Positions 1 to 11,547 of a stretch of 64,000 bases of DNA are shown here, one piece after another. This DNA comes from Notolepis coatsorum. Lineage: Eukaryota; Chordata; Actinopteri; Aulopiformes; Paralepididae. The notes beneath the pieces were generated by a model, which did not search any database, was not told where the DNA came from, and worked only from the letters and a program-made list of their open reading frames with translations. Numbering within the stretch: position 1 is the first letter of the stretch; each line of letters starts with the position of its first letter. The stretch is taken from positions 95,250,048 to 95,314,047 of the forward strand of contig OZ020599.1 of assembly GCA_963971535.1 (NCBI GenBank), in the 5' to 3' direction. The translations under genes and the position numbers were made by a program.

Positions 1-682
1 ATACGGTATTGTCTCAGTCACGAGCATGATTACTGACTATTTGAAAGGTAATTCAGACGTCCTTTACTCTTATCGTTTTTTTCTTTATTCTTTATCTCTT
101 GCCTTTTTATCATCTGACACTCGAACTATGCATTGAACTGCGCGGAGATTGTTACGTATATTTGTTATCTTTATCCGGCTCTGACCGGGCGAAATGAATA
201 TCACAATTTTCACTCAAGCGGACTGTGTGTGCTTATGAACCATTCAACCAAGGGGGGTGACCCCCTTGCAGCGAGCTGTCTGCGGGTGGCAGATCAAGAC
301 TCTCCTAACGCTGCGGATGCTTCATGCTTTTAACTGTCTTTCTTGTCACAGCAGTACACATGGCCACCACCGACGCTGCGTTACCTCAACGATGGCAGCA
401 CGGTAATGCTCTGGGTTTATTACAACAGTGGTATTATTTCGACATGTGTTATGAGTACTTCACTTTACTCAGGTTCAGCTCGGACGAACTATGTTTCATG
501 TGCTTTTATCGTCTGCATAATGTTCTATGCCAGGGGTGGCCAACCAGTCAGAGACTAAGAGCCACAAAAATTACTGTGGTACCACAAAGAGCCACACCAT
601 ATACCAGCGTTTCTCAACCTTTTTTTCCAGTCACGGCACCCTTCATGTCACCTACTGGCTATGAAGATACGGGCCAGTGAAC
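1..682. other. No gene seen; degraded repeat DNA
   Basis: No convincing coding or RNA feature. The open frames here are short, lack recognisable domains and show no splice context. The stretch at about 530-640 reads like the end of a dispersed hAT-type nonautonomous repeat common in fishes (weak, from recognition only). L1 coding similarity starts near 683. Confidence 0.5.
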
Positions 683-1448
683 AATTTGCAGATATCCCTG
701 CCATTAAGAACCAACAGGGGGAGATAACCACCAACCCCAACAAAATCAACAATACATTTCGCTCGTTTTATTCCAACCTGTACGAGTCAGAAGTGGTCTA
801 TGATCACACCAAGCTGGAGGACTATCTTAGTCAAATTAACTTACCACAAATCTCATAGGATGACGCTAAACGGTTAGCTGAACCTATCACACTAGAGGAG
901 CTCGTGGAAGCAATTGCTGATATGCAGCGGGGCAAGGCTCCTGGTTGGGACGGCATTCCACCGGAACTCTATACTGCGTTCTGGGATGTACTCAATCCCT
1001 TATTACTTTCAATGATTTTACACTCAGTTGAAGAGGGCAGTTTTTCCAGGGATGTCAATATGGCACTTATATCTGTTCTACTCAAGAAAGATAAGGATCC
1101 CACCGAATGTGGCAGCTATAGACCCTTAAGTCTCCTTGGAGCCGATCTCAAGCTATATGCTAAGGTGCTAGCCATCCAACTTCAAAAGCATATGACATCT
1201 CTGGTTAACCCCGATCAGACTGGCTTTATAAGAGGCCGGCTGGTCACGGATAATATCAGACGGTTACTGCATGTGATTGATGCCAGCAAGGATGTCGCAA
1301 CCCCTACGGCTGTCATGTCCTTAGACGCGATGAAGGCCTTTGACAGATTGGAGTGGTCATATTTGTGGGCAGTCCTTAGAAGGATGGGATTGGGTGAGGG
1401 GTTCATTCACATGATCAAAGTTCTCTACACAGGTCCTTCGTCATGATC
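683..1448 (+). pseudogene. L1-clade LINE ORF2 relic, N-terminal reverse-transcriptase part
   Basis: The translation follows the linker and first RT blocks of L1-type ORF2. It has the segment [13 protein letters not shown] (about 934-972), a block with SYRPLSLL and LKLYAKVLA (about 1110-1170), DQTGFIRGR (about 1213-1240) and the palm motif A as [12 protein letters not shown] (about 1321-1356). ORF2 normally encodes the endonuclease and RT for target-primed reverse transcription. Here it is dead: there is a stop at 856-858, the endonuclease domain is absent upstream, and a 0.94 kb DNA element interrupts it at 1449. The RT reading continues after 2390, so the two halves are one copy. Confidence 0.85.
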
Positions 1449-2389
1449 TTAACTCTTTCAGTGCCACTCACGAGATTTCTCTGGTTTTTTTATAGGTGGT
1501 TGCATGCCACTCACGAGATTTCTCGGAATAATTTTTTTTTTTTTTTTTTTGCGATCTGAAAAATTATTGCATCACCCGAGCCTACCCGAGTATAGCCGAG
1601 CTGCGCCGGTGATCACTGTGGAAAAAAGCGCCCCCTGTCGTCTCCCAGATGACATAAGTGATTTTGGAATGGACTCAATGAAAATGAATGGGGAAAAAAA
1701 TCCGGTACTCCACATTTTCCAGTTCACTGATCCAGCCGGGGTTACCACAGTTCATTCTGGAGCCTCAGATCCCCGCGGATCATGGAGATCTACTGTGTCG
1801 CGTTGGATCCATACATGTATCGATTTTTTCGAATGGTGATCAGGAATTGGAATATACCAGTTGGATACCATCTGATGATCTGACTCTATGTTATCAGTGG
1901 TAGGATAATCGGAGTAAGTTTGATGAAGTTATAAGCTGTTTTGTGAAATGTCTTCTTTCGGTTTCACTGTAAAAGTCTGTGAGGAAATCAACGGAGCGAT
2001 TATCAGTGCGCGGCCGTAATGTGCTTGCGTGCACGTATAATATTGATCATCTAGCGTTTATTTGAAAACGATTCATAAAAAGGCAGACGAATATCAACGT
2101 TGTGGAATATTCCACTAAAAGACGATTTTCATAGAATGCTCCAGAATGAGCTGTTTTTTATATCAAAACGGGGGCTTTTCTAACTGCTCTGAAACGGAAA
2201 CGACGCGATAAAAAAACAATCTGTCTTCACAGCACTGACTGGAAAATAGTCTTTGATAATGCGATGGGCAGATTAGACACATAGCCATCATTTAAAACAT
2301 AGATTAGGCGATATTAGCGTTAACATTGGCGCCGATGGTGGCATTCAAGCGGTAAAACGGAAAACCAGGCGTGGCACTGAAAGAGTTAA
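1449..2389. mobile_element. TTAA-flanked nonautonomous DNA transposon inserted in the L1
   Basis: The insert is bounded by TTAA at 1449-1452 and TTAA at 2386-2389. Just inside are perfect 15-bp terminal inverted repeats, CTCTTTCAGTGCCAC (1453-1467) and its complement (2371-2385). Removing 1453-2385 plus one TTAA rejoins the L1 RT region, which marks this as a true insertion. TTAA duplication is typical of piggyBac-type and Kolobok-type elements. No transposase frame exists inside. A short segment (GCCACTCACGAGATTTCTC) is directly repeated near the left end (about 1463 and 1507). Confidence 0.85.
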
Positions 2390-4230
2390 CAGGGAACCTG
2401 CTCACCACTCTTCGCTGTCTCGCGCTCTTCTAGACAGGGTTGTCCTCTTAGTCCCGGACTCTTTGCTTTATCACTCGAACCTCTAGCTCAGTACATAAGA
2501 CAATCCCGGATTATATCTCCTGTATCAATTAAGGGCACACATCACCATATCAGCTTATACGCGGATGATGTACTCCTATTTATGCAGAACCCCGCCGTCT
2601 CTCTACCCCATCTTCTCCAAGTAATAGATGACTTTGGCAGTCTGTCTGGATTTAAGATCAACTGGCCAAAATCAGCCTTCCTTCCACTCAACGAGACTGC
2701 GAAGGCAACCGTCCTCCCAGCAAACATACTCATGGTAGAGCACTTTAAATGTCTTGGGATTGAAATATTCCCAACTATTAACCAGACAGTAAAGTATAAC
2801 TACTCCAGCTTGGGTGACAGGATTACGAATGATTTTAACAGGTGGTCCAAATTGAAAAACTCATTACAGGCCCATGCCTCAATAATCAAGATGAATGTTT
2901 TACCCAGAATAAATTTTATCAGCTTCATGCTACCGTTGTCTCCCCCTGTTGGTTACTGGCAAAAACTGCACTCTGCTGCATATAAATTCGTCTGCACAAC
3001 AAACGCCCACGCTTAAAGAGATCCACTGCACAGAGGAGTAAACTCGACAGGGGTTTAGCATTTCCAGACTTCAAGTATTATTTTCAAGCTTACTCTTTGA
3101 GACCCCTCATCACTTGGTTTGACGCTCAGGCAGCCGTGTCCTGGCGACCATTGGAGGAGAAGATGGTGTCCCCACATAGACTTCAAGATATCGTGTATAC
3201 CAACATTTCAATTAAGCAATGCAAGTTACGATTTGGCCCTCTGATCACACATGTGATCCAGATTTGGCGTGACACACAGAAAGCACGTACTAACCGCCAT
3301 AAATGGCACACGCATTCCCCCCTATTCAATAACAACTTACTCCTTATTGGGCAACGACCCGTTAGATACCCTAGATGGGAAGGGAAAGGCATCCATACAT
3401 TGGGGGATATCTTTGATGACTCTGGTCTCCGATCTTTCCAAGATCTATCCATCCGATATGATTTCCCTGGAAACTCCCTTTTCTTTTATTTACAAATGAG
3501 AGCAGCTCTGAAGGCTCATGGCGTTCCATGGGACACTCCACTAGAGCGACACCGGTTTCACAAATTCTTTTATGACAGGGAGACATCGAGAGGCTTCGTC
3601 TCTGACTTTTATCGGCACTTACTTATGTCCTCATATAAGGACCTACCCCTAGATACGATTTTGAGAAAGGATGTCCCTGAGTTGGATATAGATTTTGATT
3701 GCGACGCAGTCTGGGAAAATATTAGGCTATCATCACGCAACCCAGATCACCAACAGATTCATCTAAATTTTGTTCATAGGACTTATTTGACCCCCAGGCG
3801 ATTGAACCTAATGGGTCTCAGACCTGACTCTCGATGTACCTTGTGTCAAAACGGTGCCATTGGAACATATATGCATATGTACTGGGAGTGCCCTCCGGTT
3901 GAGATCTTCTGGGAATATGTTACCTCTCAGCTATCAGAGATTTTCTCTTTGACCATACCGACCTTGCCTTCTGTATTATTGTTAAATGATGTTTCTCAAT
4001 TGCCGACCCCTGTACATGTAAAGAGACTCATTTTGGCTGGCCTAACGGCTGCCAAAAAGTTGATTGCCTCACGCTGGATACAACCAGATAAGTTATGTCC
4101 GAAGGTATGGATTCTCACCTATCTTGATGTTATTTATTTGGAGATTTCCACTGCACGTGTCATAGGTGTTAATGAAGCCAATATCGCGGTCTGGTTGGCT
4201 GTGGTGGAAAAGCTAAAAGAACGCATATGA
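2390..4230 (+). pseudogene. L1-clade LINE ORF2 relic, RT catalytic core to C-terminus
   Basis: This continues the L1 copy interrupted at 1449. The catalytic box appears as YADDVLLF at about 2559-2582, followed by thumb-region sequence to 3013. A TAA stop and frame break at about 3014-3096 separate it from a 377-residue open frame (3097-4230). That frame carries the Cys/His knuckle of L1 ORF2 C-termini, here CX2CX9HX4C (about 3838-3894). The open C-terminal frame suggests moderate age, but the copy cannot encode a full ORF2. L1 (Tx1-like fish subgroup) is the likely clade; I could not test it. Confidence 0.85.
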
Positions 4231-4922
4231 CTTTGGAAATTGAGTACTGAATAAGGTATTATGTGAATGTCTCACGTTGGGGTCCTGGGGCGAGGGGTGG
4301 GGGTGGGGGGGGGGGGGGAACGAGCGAATATTCATGTATGTTGGTGTTTTTTGGTGTTTTTTTGTTTTATTTATTATTTTTCATTCTTTGGTGTCCTATG
4401 TATATATTTCTGACCCCCTTCTGGTCTGGGTCTGGTGGTCGTGGGCTCGGACTGGGGGGGGGCTGTGGTTCGCGGTCTCTGCGGGTCGAGGCACTAAAGA
4501 GGCGTGGTGCTTTGGCTCACGGGGGGGCCGGGCTGTGGGTCCTCCGGGGTTGTGGCTTGCGGCTGCCGGGCCTGGGGGTGGAGGGGGCTCGGGAAGCCCG
4601 TTTTATAGTAAATGTTTTATTTTCCTTATACTTTGTGACAACTTATTTTGACTGGTTATGTATGTAAATGTATAATCTGTCTAATTTATTGTCTAATCAT
4701 TGTTGTGTTAGTTTATGTTTTTGGATGTCTTTTATGTATTATTGTTATTATTGTGTTGTGAGTTGTGTTGTTTCATGTTTGAAAAAAGAAAAAAAGATTT
4801 GATCACAAAAAATATTGTAAGTCAGAAATTTAAGTATCTGTCTCATTTATGTGTATTTTGGAGATGTTATAATGCAGATTCTGTAAATCCTGTACGTTTT
4901 CAGGAGTTTACATTTACATTTT
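4231..4922 (+). other. Probable L1 3' UTR and G-rich tract, no gene
   Basis: The sequence follows the L1 stop. It has G-rich runs (about 4297-4318 and 4450-4580), which are common in L1 3' UTRs, then AT-rich sequence up to the L2 tail at 4923. Frames through the G-rich part translate to Gly/Trp-rich low complexity and are not credible proteins. Confidence 0.5.
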
Positions 4923-7130
4923 ACATTTAGTCATTTAGCTGATGCTTTTATCCAAAGCAACTTACAAGTTCTGTGCGACAAGACAGCAAGAAGGGTACAA
5001 CTCTATCAGCTGAGTAACAATGTTCATCAAAATGTTGCGTGTTACAGTGTAGGTTAGTTTATTAGGACAAGTGCATGACAGTAAGGTTAGTCAGGGTTAG
5101 ATTTTTTTTGTCCTAACTGGGATGGGTAGTTCATTCCACCATTGTGGGGCAAGGACTGAGAATAGGCGGCTTCTCTTTGATGACCCTCCGGGAGCTTGGA
5201 TAGGAGTAGGTCTGAGGCGGCCAGAAGATGCAGAGCGTAGGGGTCTTGAGGGTGTGTAGTTAGAGACCATTGACCGGAGGTAGGCGGGAGCGGTTCCCTT
5301 TGCCGCACGGTATGCTAGGTCGAGGGCCTTGAAGCGGATACGTGCAGCAATGGGGAGCCAGTGCAGGTCCCTAAGAAGTGGGGTGACATGGGCCGACTTC
5401 GGTAGGTTTGAGATCAGGCGGGCCGCTGCGTTTTGAATGAGTTGAAGAGGCTTGGTGGCAGTGGCCGGGAGGCCAGCTAGCAGTGCGTTGCAGTAGTCGA
5501 GGCGGGAGATGACTGTTGATTGGACGAGGAGTTGGGTGGCTTCTTTTGTCAGGAAGGGGCGTATCCTTCTGACGTTGCTCAGGAGAAATCTGCAGGTTCT
5601 GGTTGTCGCTGCGATGTGAGCAGAGAAGTTCAACTGGTCGTCGAGGACAACACCAAGGTTCTTGGCGGTCGGCGAGGCGGTCACAGCTGCATTCTCGACT
5701 GTGATGGAGAGGTCGGTCAGGGGGGAGGATTTGGCCGGCAGGTGGAGCAATTCTGTTTTGCTTAGGTTCAGTTTGAGGTGGTTGGTCGTCATCCAGACGG
5801 AGATGTCGGACAGACAGGCCGAGATCCGCTCAGAGACGTGGATATCTGAGGGAGGGAAGGAGAGGAAGAGTTGAGTATCATCGGCATAACAATGATATGA
5901 GAAGCCATGAGACATGATAATGTTACCCAGTGATTTAGTGTAGAGGGAGAAGAGAAGGGGTCCTAGGACCGAGCCCTGGGGGACACCCGTCCGGAGGGGG
6001 CGGGTGGCCGACAGAGTCCCTCTCCATGACACTTGGTAGGAGCGGTCGTTGAGGTATGATGTCAGCCATGTCAGCGCAGATCCAGCCACTCCCATTCCTG
6101 CGAGGGCCGCGAGGAGGATCTGATGGTTGACTGTGTCGAAGGCTGCAGATAGATCTAGGAGAATCAGGACAGAGGAGAGGCCTTTCGCTTTTGCTAAGTG
6201 AAGTGCCTCTGTGACCGCAATGAGGGCCATTTCTGTGGAGTGGCCAGTCCGGAAGCCAGACTGATTGGGGTCTAGGAGGTCATTCTGTAAGAGATAAGCA
6301 GTAAGTTGGTTGGATACAGCACGTTCAAGTGTTTTAGAAAGGAAGGAGAGAAGAGAGACAGGACGATAGTTGGCTATGACGGTGGGGTTCAGGGTTTTTT
6401 TTTTTATGAGGGGCGTGACTCTGGCTTGTTTTAGGGAGGTGGGGACCACCCCCGAGTTGAGTGAGGAGTTGATGGTTGCAGTTAGGAATGGGAGGATGTC
6501 CGGTGCTATGGTCTGGAGGAGTGGGGAGGGTAGCTGGTCCAGCTGGCATGTAGTCGGACGGTTCGACGTTACCAGTGTCAGGGTCTCGGCTTCTGTAATG
6601 GGAGAGAAAGATGACAGAGTGAAGGATGAGGTTCTCGATTCAGCGTTTGGAATGGGTGGGGGTTGGGAGAAGGAGCTGCGGATGTTCTCCACTTTTTCCT
6701 CAAAGAAGATTGCAATGTCTTCGGCAGAAAAAGATGAGGAAGGAGGGGGTGGGGGGGAGTGAGGAGGGAGGACATGGTAGCATGCAGTTTGCGAAGATTC
6801 TTGGCAGAGGCCTCGATCCTATGGTGAAAGAAAGAAACTTTGGCATTAGTAATGGTTTTGGAGAATGTTAACAAGAGGTTGTGATATGTGTCGATGTCAG
6901 CAGTGAGGCGTGACTTTCTATACTTCCTCTCAGCTGCTCTCAGGACCTGTCTTTGTTCTCTCACTGCATCCGTCAGCCATGGACTGGGTGGGGAACGGCG
7001 GGCAGGTTTCTCAACGAGGGGACAGAGCTTGTCGAAGGAGGTTGCAAGGGCTGAGAGGAGGGTGGAGGTTGCCATCTCTGTGGGGAGAGCAGAGAAGGTG
7101 TCACTCAAAGTTTCTTGATGTAGGGGAGCC
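4923..7130 (-). mobile_element. L2-clade LINE, 5' truncated, minus strand
   Basis: The 3' end (low coordinates) carries the conserved fish L2 tail, with repeated TTTACATTT units and the segment about CATTTAGCTGATGCTTTTAT. The same tail recurs at 15020, 19326 and 24860 in this window. Upstream on the minus strand lies a long RT frame (5097-6692). Before that is a second, overlapping frame (6578-7108) that reads as the linker between endonuclease and RT. The endonuclease domain itself is missing, so the copy is 5' truncated, as usual for LINEs. One frame shift near 6600-6690 separates the two open frames. Confidence 0.88.
5097..6692 (-). CDS. L2 LINE reverse transcriptase, long open frame
   Basis: A 531-residue open frame with the full set of RT landmarks: NYRPVSLLSFLSKTLER, then QSGFRTGHSTEMAL, palm motif A as DLSAAFDTVNHQIL, GVPQGSVLGPLLFSLY, and the catalytic YADDTQLFL. 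A C-terminal stretch ending in WWNELPIPVR is typical of L2/CR1-group ORF2. The product would copy element RNA at nicked chromosomal targets. The linker frame overlaps out of phase at its start (6578-6692), and no endonuclease is present, so the copy is not autonomous. The open frame over 1.6 kb implies a fairly recent insertion. Confidence 0.85.
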   Translation of the reverse strand: MENIRSSFSQPPPIPNAESRTSSFTLSSFSPITEAETLTLVTSNRPTTCQLDQLPSPLLQTIAPDILPFLTATINSSLNSGVVPTSLKQARVTPLIKKKTLNPTVIANYRPVSLLSFLSKTLERAVSNQLTAYLLQNDLLDPNQSGFRTGHSTEMALIAVTEALHLAKAKGLSSVLILLDLSAAFDTVNHQILLAALAGMGVAGSALTWLTSYLNDRSYQVSWRGTLSATRPLRTGVPQGSVLGPLLFSLYTKSLGNIIMSHGFSYHCYADDTQLFLSFPPSDIHVSERISACLSDISVWMTTNHLKLNLSKTELLHLPAKSSPLTDLSITVENAAVTASPTAKNLGVVLDDQLNFSAHIAATTRTCRFLLSNVRRIRPFLTKEATQLLVQSTVISRLDYCNALLAGLPATATKPLQLIQNAAARLISNLPKSAHVTPLLRDLHWLPIAARIRFKALDLAYRAAKGTAPAYLRSMVSNYTPSRPLRSASSGRLRPTPIQAPGGSSKRSRLFSVLAPQWWNELPIPVRTKKI

Positions 7131-8590
7131 CCAGTGTTTCCTCTTTATTATAATTTTCTGTCATTGCTGGGGTCAACTTGAGATGTTTGATCCTTTAATC
7201 TTTTTCCTTTGATCCCCGTTCTAAACACTCGCTCAGAGCTGCCTGGATCTCCCTGGCACAGCTGCCTATGTTGGAATTGCAATGACGATCGAATCCCACC
7301 AGGTGGCAGTATCGCCTACATTTTGAACTGGGGATATCAATGGTCTTCCAGTACTGAGTTTACCTCCGGCTGCTTCCGCCTCGGAGTGGATCAGGACATA
7401 TAATCGGGAGGAGATGTGGTGCCGCAGACATATTCTTTCCCGTATGGTAGCCATGCCCAATATACACAAGTAATTGCGATCGCAATGGGACGACTGGGAT
7501 TTATTCATTTTGGAGTACCTTCTCACTAAGGTAAGGTCTATCTTAGGTAACCTGCTGGTATTTTCTTAACCCAAAACATGCTTCTGTACCCGATCAGTGT
7601 CGTATTTTACCGGACCTAAAACATGCTTTTTGGTAACGATCCCAGTTTCGAGTTAAAGCCCCCCCCCCTTGATGATTTTGTGAAGACACATATGTATTTG
7701 GTATATACCTTTGATTTGGAAGTATTTGGAGTTTCAGGCGAGCAACCCGAACGATTTGGGCAGAATGCATATAACGCGTCATATCTCGCGATCTATGAAA
7801 AAAGACTGGATTATTTTGGAAAGGGGCAATGTTTAGCATGGAATGGCGCACAAACTACAGTATGTAGAAATGAACTGGTTAGTCAGTGTTGAACAATGAA
7901 CAATGCCTGTCAAATGAGCCATACTATTGTCTCCATAGCTATAATACAGAACACACGATGGGTCTGCAAACATCACTAAAATGGTCAATAACGCTGGCGC
8001 CATTGAGTAGAGATGGGAAAACAGCATGGCGGTCAATGAGTTAAAGTGCACCATATTAATGCATTAAAATGTTAAATGCATGCCCACCTTATTAAAGGGT
8101 TTGGAATCCCCCCACCACAGTTTCACAAAATAGGGGCCCCCAAAGAACATTTCGTAAAGGGCCCCCAAAAAGCTAGAAACGGCCCTGCATCTATTTAAAA
8201 AAACACTCACTTTAGACATTTTAAAACACACCATATTTATCTATTTATTACAAGAAGATTTGCACTGCATCCATACCTCATTTTGCATTTAGCATTTTTT
8301 TGCACTTTTGTACCTCATTGTCTGCATTTTTACTTCATTGTACTTTAGTTGTATATTGTATATTTGTATAGTGTTGGGACTTTATTCTTCTTTTTACCTT
8401 TTTACTGTATGAAGCACAATCTCAGGGGGCTCATACAGAACCGAGCATTTCACTGTAATGTACATGTACCTTATACGTGACAAAAACATGAACTTGAAAT
8501 AGCTGGAAATCTGTCGACAAGCGGTTCCAGGCTGCAGGAGCATAAATGCCAAGTCCAGTGTGAACCTTAAGCCAGTAAGAGGGTGTCATT
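7131..8590. other. No gene seen; mixed repeat DNA with a LINE-like 3' UTR
   Basis: No supported coding frame. About 8000-8045 ends in GGTCAATGAG directly before TTAA, which looks like one end of a TTAA-type transposon, but I could not find its partner. About 8090-8190 ends in GAAACGGCCCTG, which resembles a hAT terminus. About 8200-8500 is AT-rich with a terminal segment typical of fish LINE 3' UTRs. All of these are weak. Confidence 0.4.
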
Positions 8591-8591
8591 G

Positions 8592-8709
8592 AGCACAAAC
8601 AATACAAATGACTCAGGAGGTAGAGCGGTCATCTGATAATCTGAAGGTTCCCGGTTTGATTCTGGCTCCTCCTGGCAGCTTGTCAAACTGTCCTTGAGCA
8701 AGACACTAA
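8592..8709 (+). repeat. tRNA-derived SINE, 5' half
   Basis: The head has a pol III B-box-like GGTTTGATTCTGG (about 8651-8663), preceded by the tRNA-like ACTCAGGAGGTAGAGC. It continues with the common fish SINE body up to the CTTGAGCAAGACACTAAA segment. The rest of the same SINE resumes at 13935, so a 5.2 kb element has split it. Confidence 0.75.
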
Positions 8710-8711
8710 AA

Positions 8712-9002
8712 CGTTAGGTTATGACTATAACCAAGTTCTGTTAGTTAGGGGCGATGCTTGGCATCGCTACTGCACTATCTCGCGTACGTGCACGCGTACT
8801 GAATAAACCACAAATGTACCTCTAATACCAGTATTAGTCTGACCACACCCCTCATCAGCTTACCTTCATAAGGAGGTGTGTGGTCACCTGCTCTCCTCCT
8901 TCCCAAGCTTTCACCACAAGGTGAGGACAAGGGCTGCAGCGGCCGTCCGATGCCAAGCATCGCCCCTAACTAACAGAACTTGGTTATAGTCATAACCTAA
9001 CG
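8712..9002. repeat. 291-bp inverted-repeat MITE at the left edge of the composite element
   Basis: It begins CGTTAGGTTATGACTATAAC and ends with the inverted copy. Terminal inverted repeats run about 55 bp and contain a self-complementary GATGCTTGGCATC step. A related 292-bp element lies at 32888-33179 in a nol4l intron, with the same architecture and diverged sequence, so this is a family. Its body (about 8766-8930) is also found inverted at the right end of the composite element (about 13745-13905). Confidence 0.8.
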
Positions 9003-9529
9003 TTCTGTATCGTTAGTGGCTTAGCTTGGCATCGCTACTGCACAAGGGAGGCCAAGCGGAGCCACTTGGCTGACAAATACACCCCGCTGACAGCCCCCCA
9101 AAACCATCAGAACAGGGAGGGCCGAGCCCCCCCGACCCCCCCTAATGGAGGGTAGCCCCCCTATTAGGGACGTCACGGGAGGGCGACGGACCCGACCGTG
9201 CGAAGAGGCACTCAAGCAACTCAACGCACAGGGTGAGCAGACCGTGGCTTGACCCCACGACTACACACACGCACAACCCGCATGCCACCCGGGAACGAAC
9301 GGAGGAACAACCTCGTTACTGCCCCCAGAATCACGGGGTCAAGGGCAAACCCAACCCCGTGGCAAGGCCGTAGCAGCGGAGCACGAAGGAAGACCCAGAC
9401 CCACCAAAAGGACTGGACTCCCTAGAATGGGGGCCCGGAGAAGTCCATGATGCCAGCATCAAGACCCCACCAGGTGGGCACGTAGTGCCCCGCCCCCCAC
9501 ATCGCCAGCGTATTCGGACAAAGGCCCCT

Positions 9530-9635
9530 CAGTTACTGCACCTGGTATTCCCAGGCGGAACCAACCAGGCCAGAACCTGCCCAGCTTCCGAGATCGGACG
9601 AGATCGGGCGTGTTCAGGTCGGTATGGCCGTAAGC
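9530..9635 (-). pseudogene. 5S rRNA-derived segment 1 (deleted)
   Basis: Read on the minus strand, it starts GCTTACGGCCATACC and continues with CACGCCCGATCTCGTC and GATCTCGGAAGCT, then GCCTGG and the 3' stem CCTGGGAATACCAGGTGC. These match vertebrate 5S rRNA in order. About 14 nt are missing around the ACTTGGATGGGAGA part of the internal control region, so a functional 5S gene is unlikely. It lies inside the composite element. It is either a captured 5S pseudogene or the head of a SINE3-type (5S-derived) SINE. Confidence 0.85.
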
Positions 9636-10294
9636 CGAGCGGGCCCCGTCCCCCCAATAGTACACCGCCTGGCACACTGACCCTGCAGAATAGGCAGTCA
9701 GCATGGCCGTAAGCACACAAAAAAGGTCAACCAACGGAAGCAGGCAGCGCACCGGGGAAAAACCAGGCAACAGGCTGTTAACCCTAGCCTGGAGACTGCG
9801 GACGAGACAGGCGCCAGAGGGGACAGCTGAACACAGCCGCCCCGGCGGAAGGAGCGTAAGCTGGCGGTGTTGCATGACCAAGCCTCCATTTAACAACCCC
9901 CACCCAGAGGGGTCGAGGCAGAGAAGGCTGACACGATTGGCAGACGTCATGAACGTGCAGGGGCACCCTCAAACGGTGAACCCGGGAGTTGACACTGCTC
10001 CAACACACCAGGGAATCAACCACCTCGGTGTTACCCAATGCGGTGGTTGTTCCTATAACCCCTCAAGAAAAAACTCCAAAACACACCTGCGGGTATACAC
10101 CGGCTATACCGCAGTACAAGTGTTTCAGTTTCCAAAAAGGGTTAACCCAGGCCTACGGGTCGCAAACATCACTTCGGACCGGGCCTGGCGGTACGGGAAG
10201 CACAGGGTCACCAGAGGAGGTCAAAAAACCACCCCCACAGGCCCCTCTTCGCCATGCGTGAGAGAGGAGCGAAAAATAATGGAGAACCAGCCCC

Positions 10295-10408
10295 TAAGCA
10301 CACCGTACCTGGTATTCCCCGGCGGTCTCCCAACCAAGTACTAACCAGGACCAACCTGTGTAGCGGCCGAGATCCGACGAGATCGAGAGCGTACAGAATG
10401 GCATGGCA
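10295..10408 (-). pseudogene. 5S rRNA-derived segment 2 (diverged)
   Basis: On the minus strand it keeps CGATCTCGTCGGATCTCGG, then TCCTGGTTAGTACTTGG, TGGGAGACCGCC and GGGAATACCAGGTA, so the 5S internal promoter region that is deleted in the other copy is retained here. The 5' end is degraded. The two copies sit about 660 bp apart in the same orientation and with different lesions. They therefore look like independent captures or an old duplication. Confidence 0.8.
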
Positions 10409-11523
10409 TTTTTCACCCTGAAAAAAGCCCAAGTCCCTCAGGGTACCAGAACAGCAGATCTGCATCCCCGGCGGACAACGGGTTCAACTGATCTGGACCA
10501 GCGTGACCAGAACCAGTCCCGTGCCCTAACCACGCCGACATGCCTACTCCAGGAGAAGGGCAGATATGCGTGTTGATCTTAACATGAAAAGAAGGCGCCA
10601 CCCAGACGTTCGGACGAACCGCGCCTGGTGGCCCACCCCAAGGGCGTGAGACCCCACTACATATGTTCAGATCCATCCCGTCATCATCCCCCAGACATGA
10701 ACGAGAATCCGTCGACAACCCACCCAGGTCATGGGATGTGGTCGCCGGAAGAGGAAAAACCCCCATCTCAGTTGCTTTATAAAAACGCTGTTTCAACCAC
10801 AAGCAACCAAGGCGTGCCAGTCAATCGCCTGTTTACAGCGAGCTAGCACTATACGTGCGTCGGGACACACCCCCATCAATGAACAGGCTATTTAGACCTG
10901 TCATTGAATCCCCAAGGCGCCCAGGGGAACGACAAGAGGGGTGTGACACTCCCTAACTCCAACACTTCTGGAATAGAAAGAAGGAAGCATCAACAGTATG
11001 TATCCCAGTCTACACAGCCGGGGTAAAAAATGTTCACATTTTTACATCCCACCACCCTCCCATAGGAAAGAGACGGGGATCCCCAGAGAGACTTCCCACG
11101 CGAGCTGTACAGATTGAAAAGAATATATTGCACCTCGAGCCATGTAAAAAACTGGTTTTAGGGCCTCCGGGGAAGAGGCACTGAACCCATACACACTCAA
11201 TAAACGAATTGAATCGAATATACATACAATAGAAAAGGACCCTTCTAGAGGGTCCACTCACTTTGACAATCTGAGGAGGAAGGCTCTGTACTCTGATGGA
11301 GGCTTCCTCACATGGAAGAAGGAGTCCGAACTCACAGAAGGCCTGAATAGGCGCTTGGTGAGGAGGAGCCCTGACCACCCCCCCTGAAAACAGATCCATC
11401 ACATGGACCTGAACAGCACACGGAAGTCCTACCAACAGAGACGCGCACGGTGACGTACTCTATGGCGGGGGAATTCCTGCGGTGCACACGCCCAATATAC
11501 CAGGCCGTGGGACCAGGAACTCC

Positions 11524-11547
11524 CTCCCCCCCCCCCCCCCCCCCCCC
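11524..11547. repeat. Poly-C tract inside the composite element
   Basis: An uninterrupted or nearly uninterrupted C-run of about 22-24 bases. Its length in the assembly is uncertain, and no function is implied. Confidence 0.9.

Noticed and set aside
4263-4667. Gly/Trp-rich frames after the L1 stop
   Set aside because: G-run low complexity in the L1 3' UTR.
7196-8048. Possible TTAA element ending GGTCAATGAG-TTAA
   Set aside because: No matching left terminus found; one end alone is not enough.
9703-10344. 213-residue frame in the composite element
   Set aside because: Overlaps a 5S-derived segment, has no domain, and open frames occur on both strands in this GC-rich stretch.
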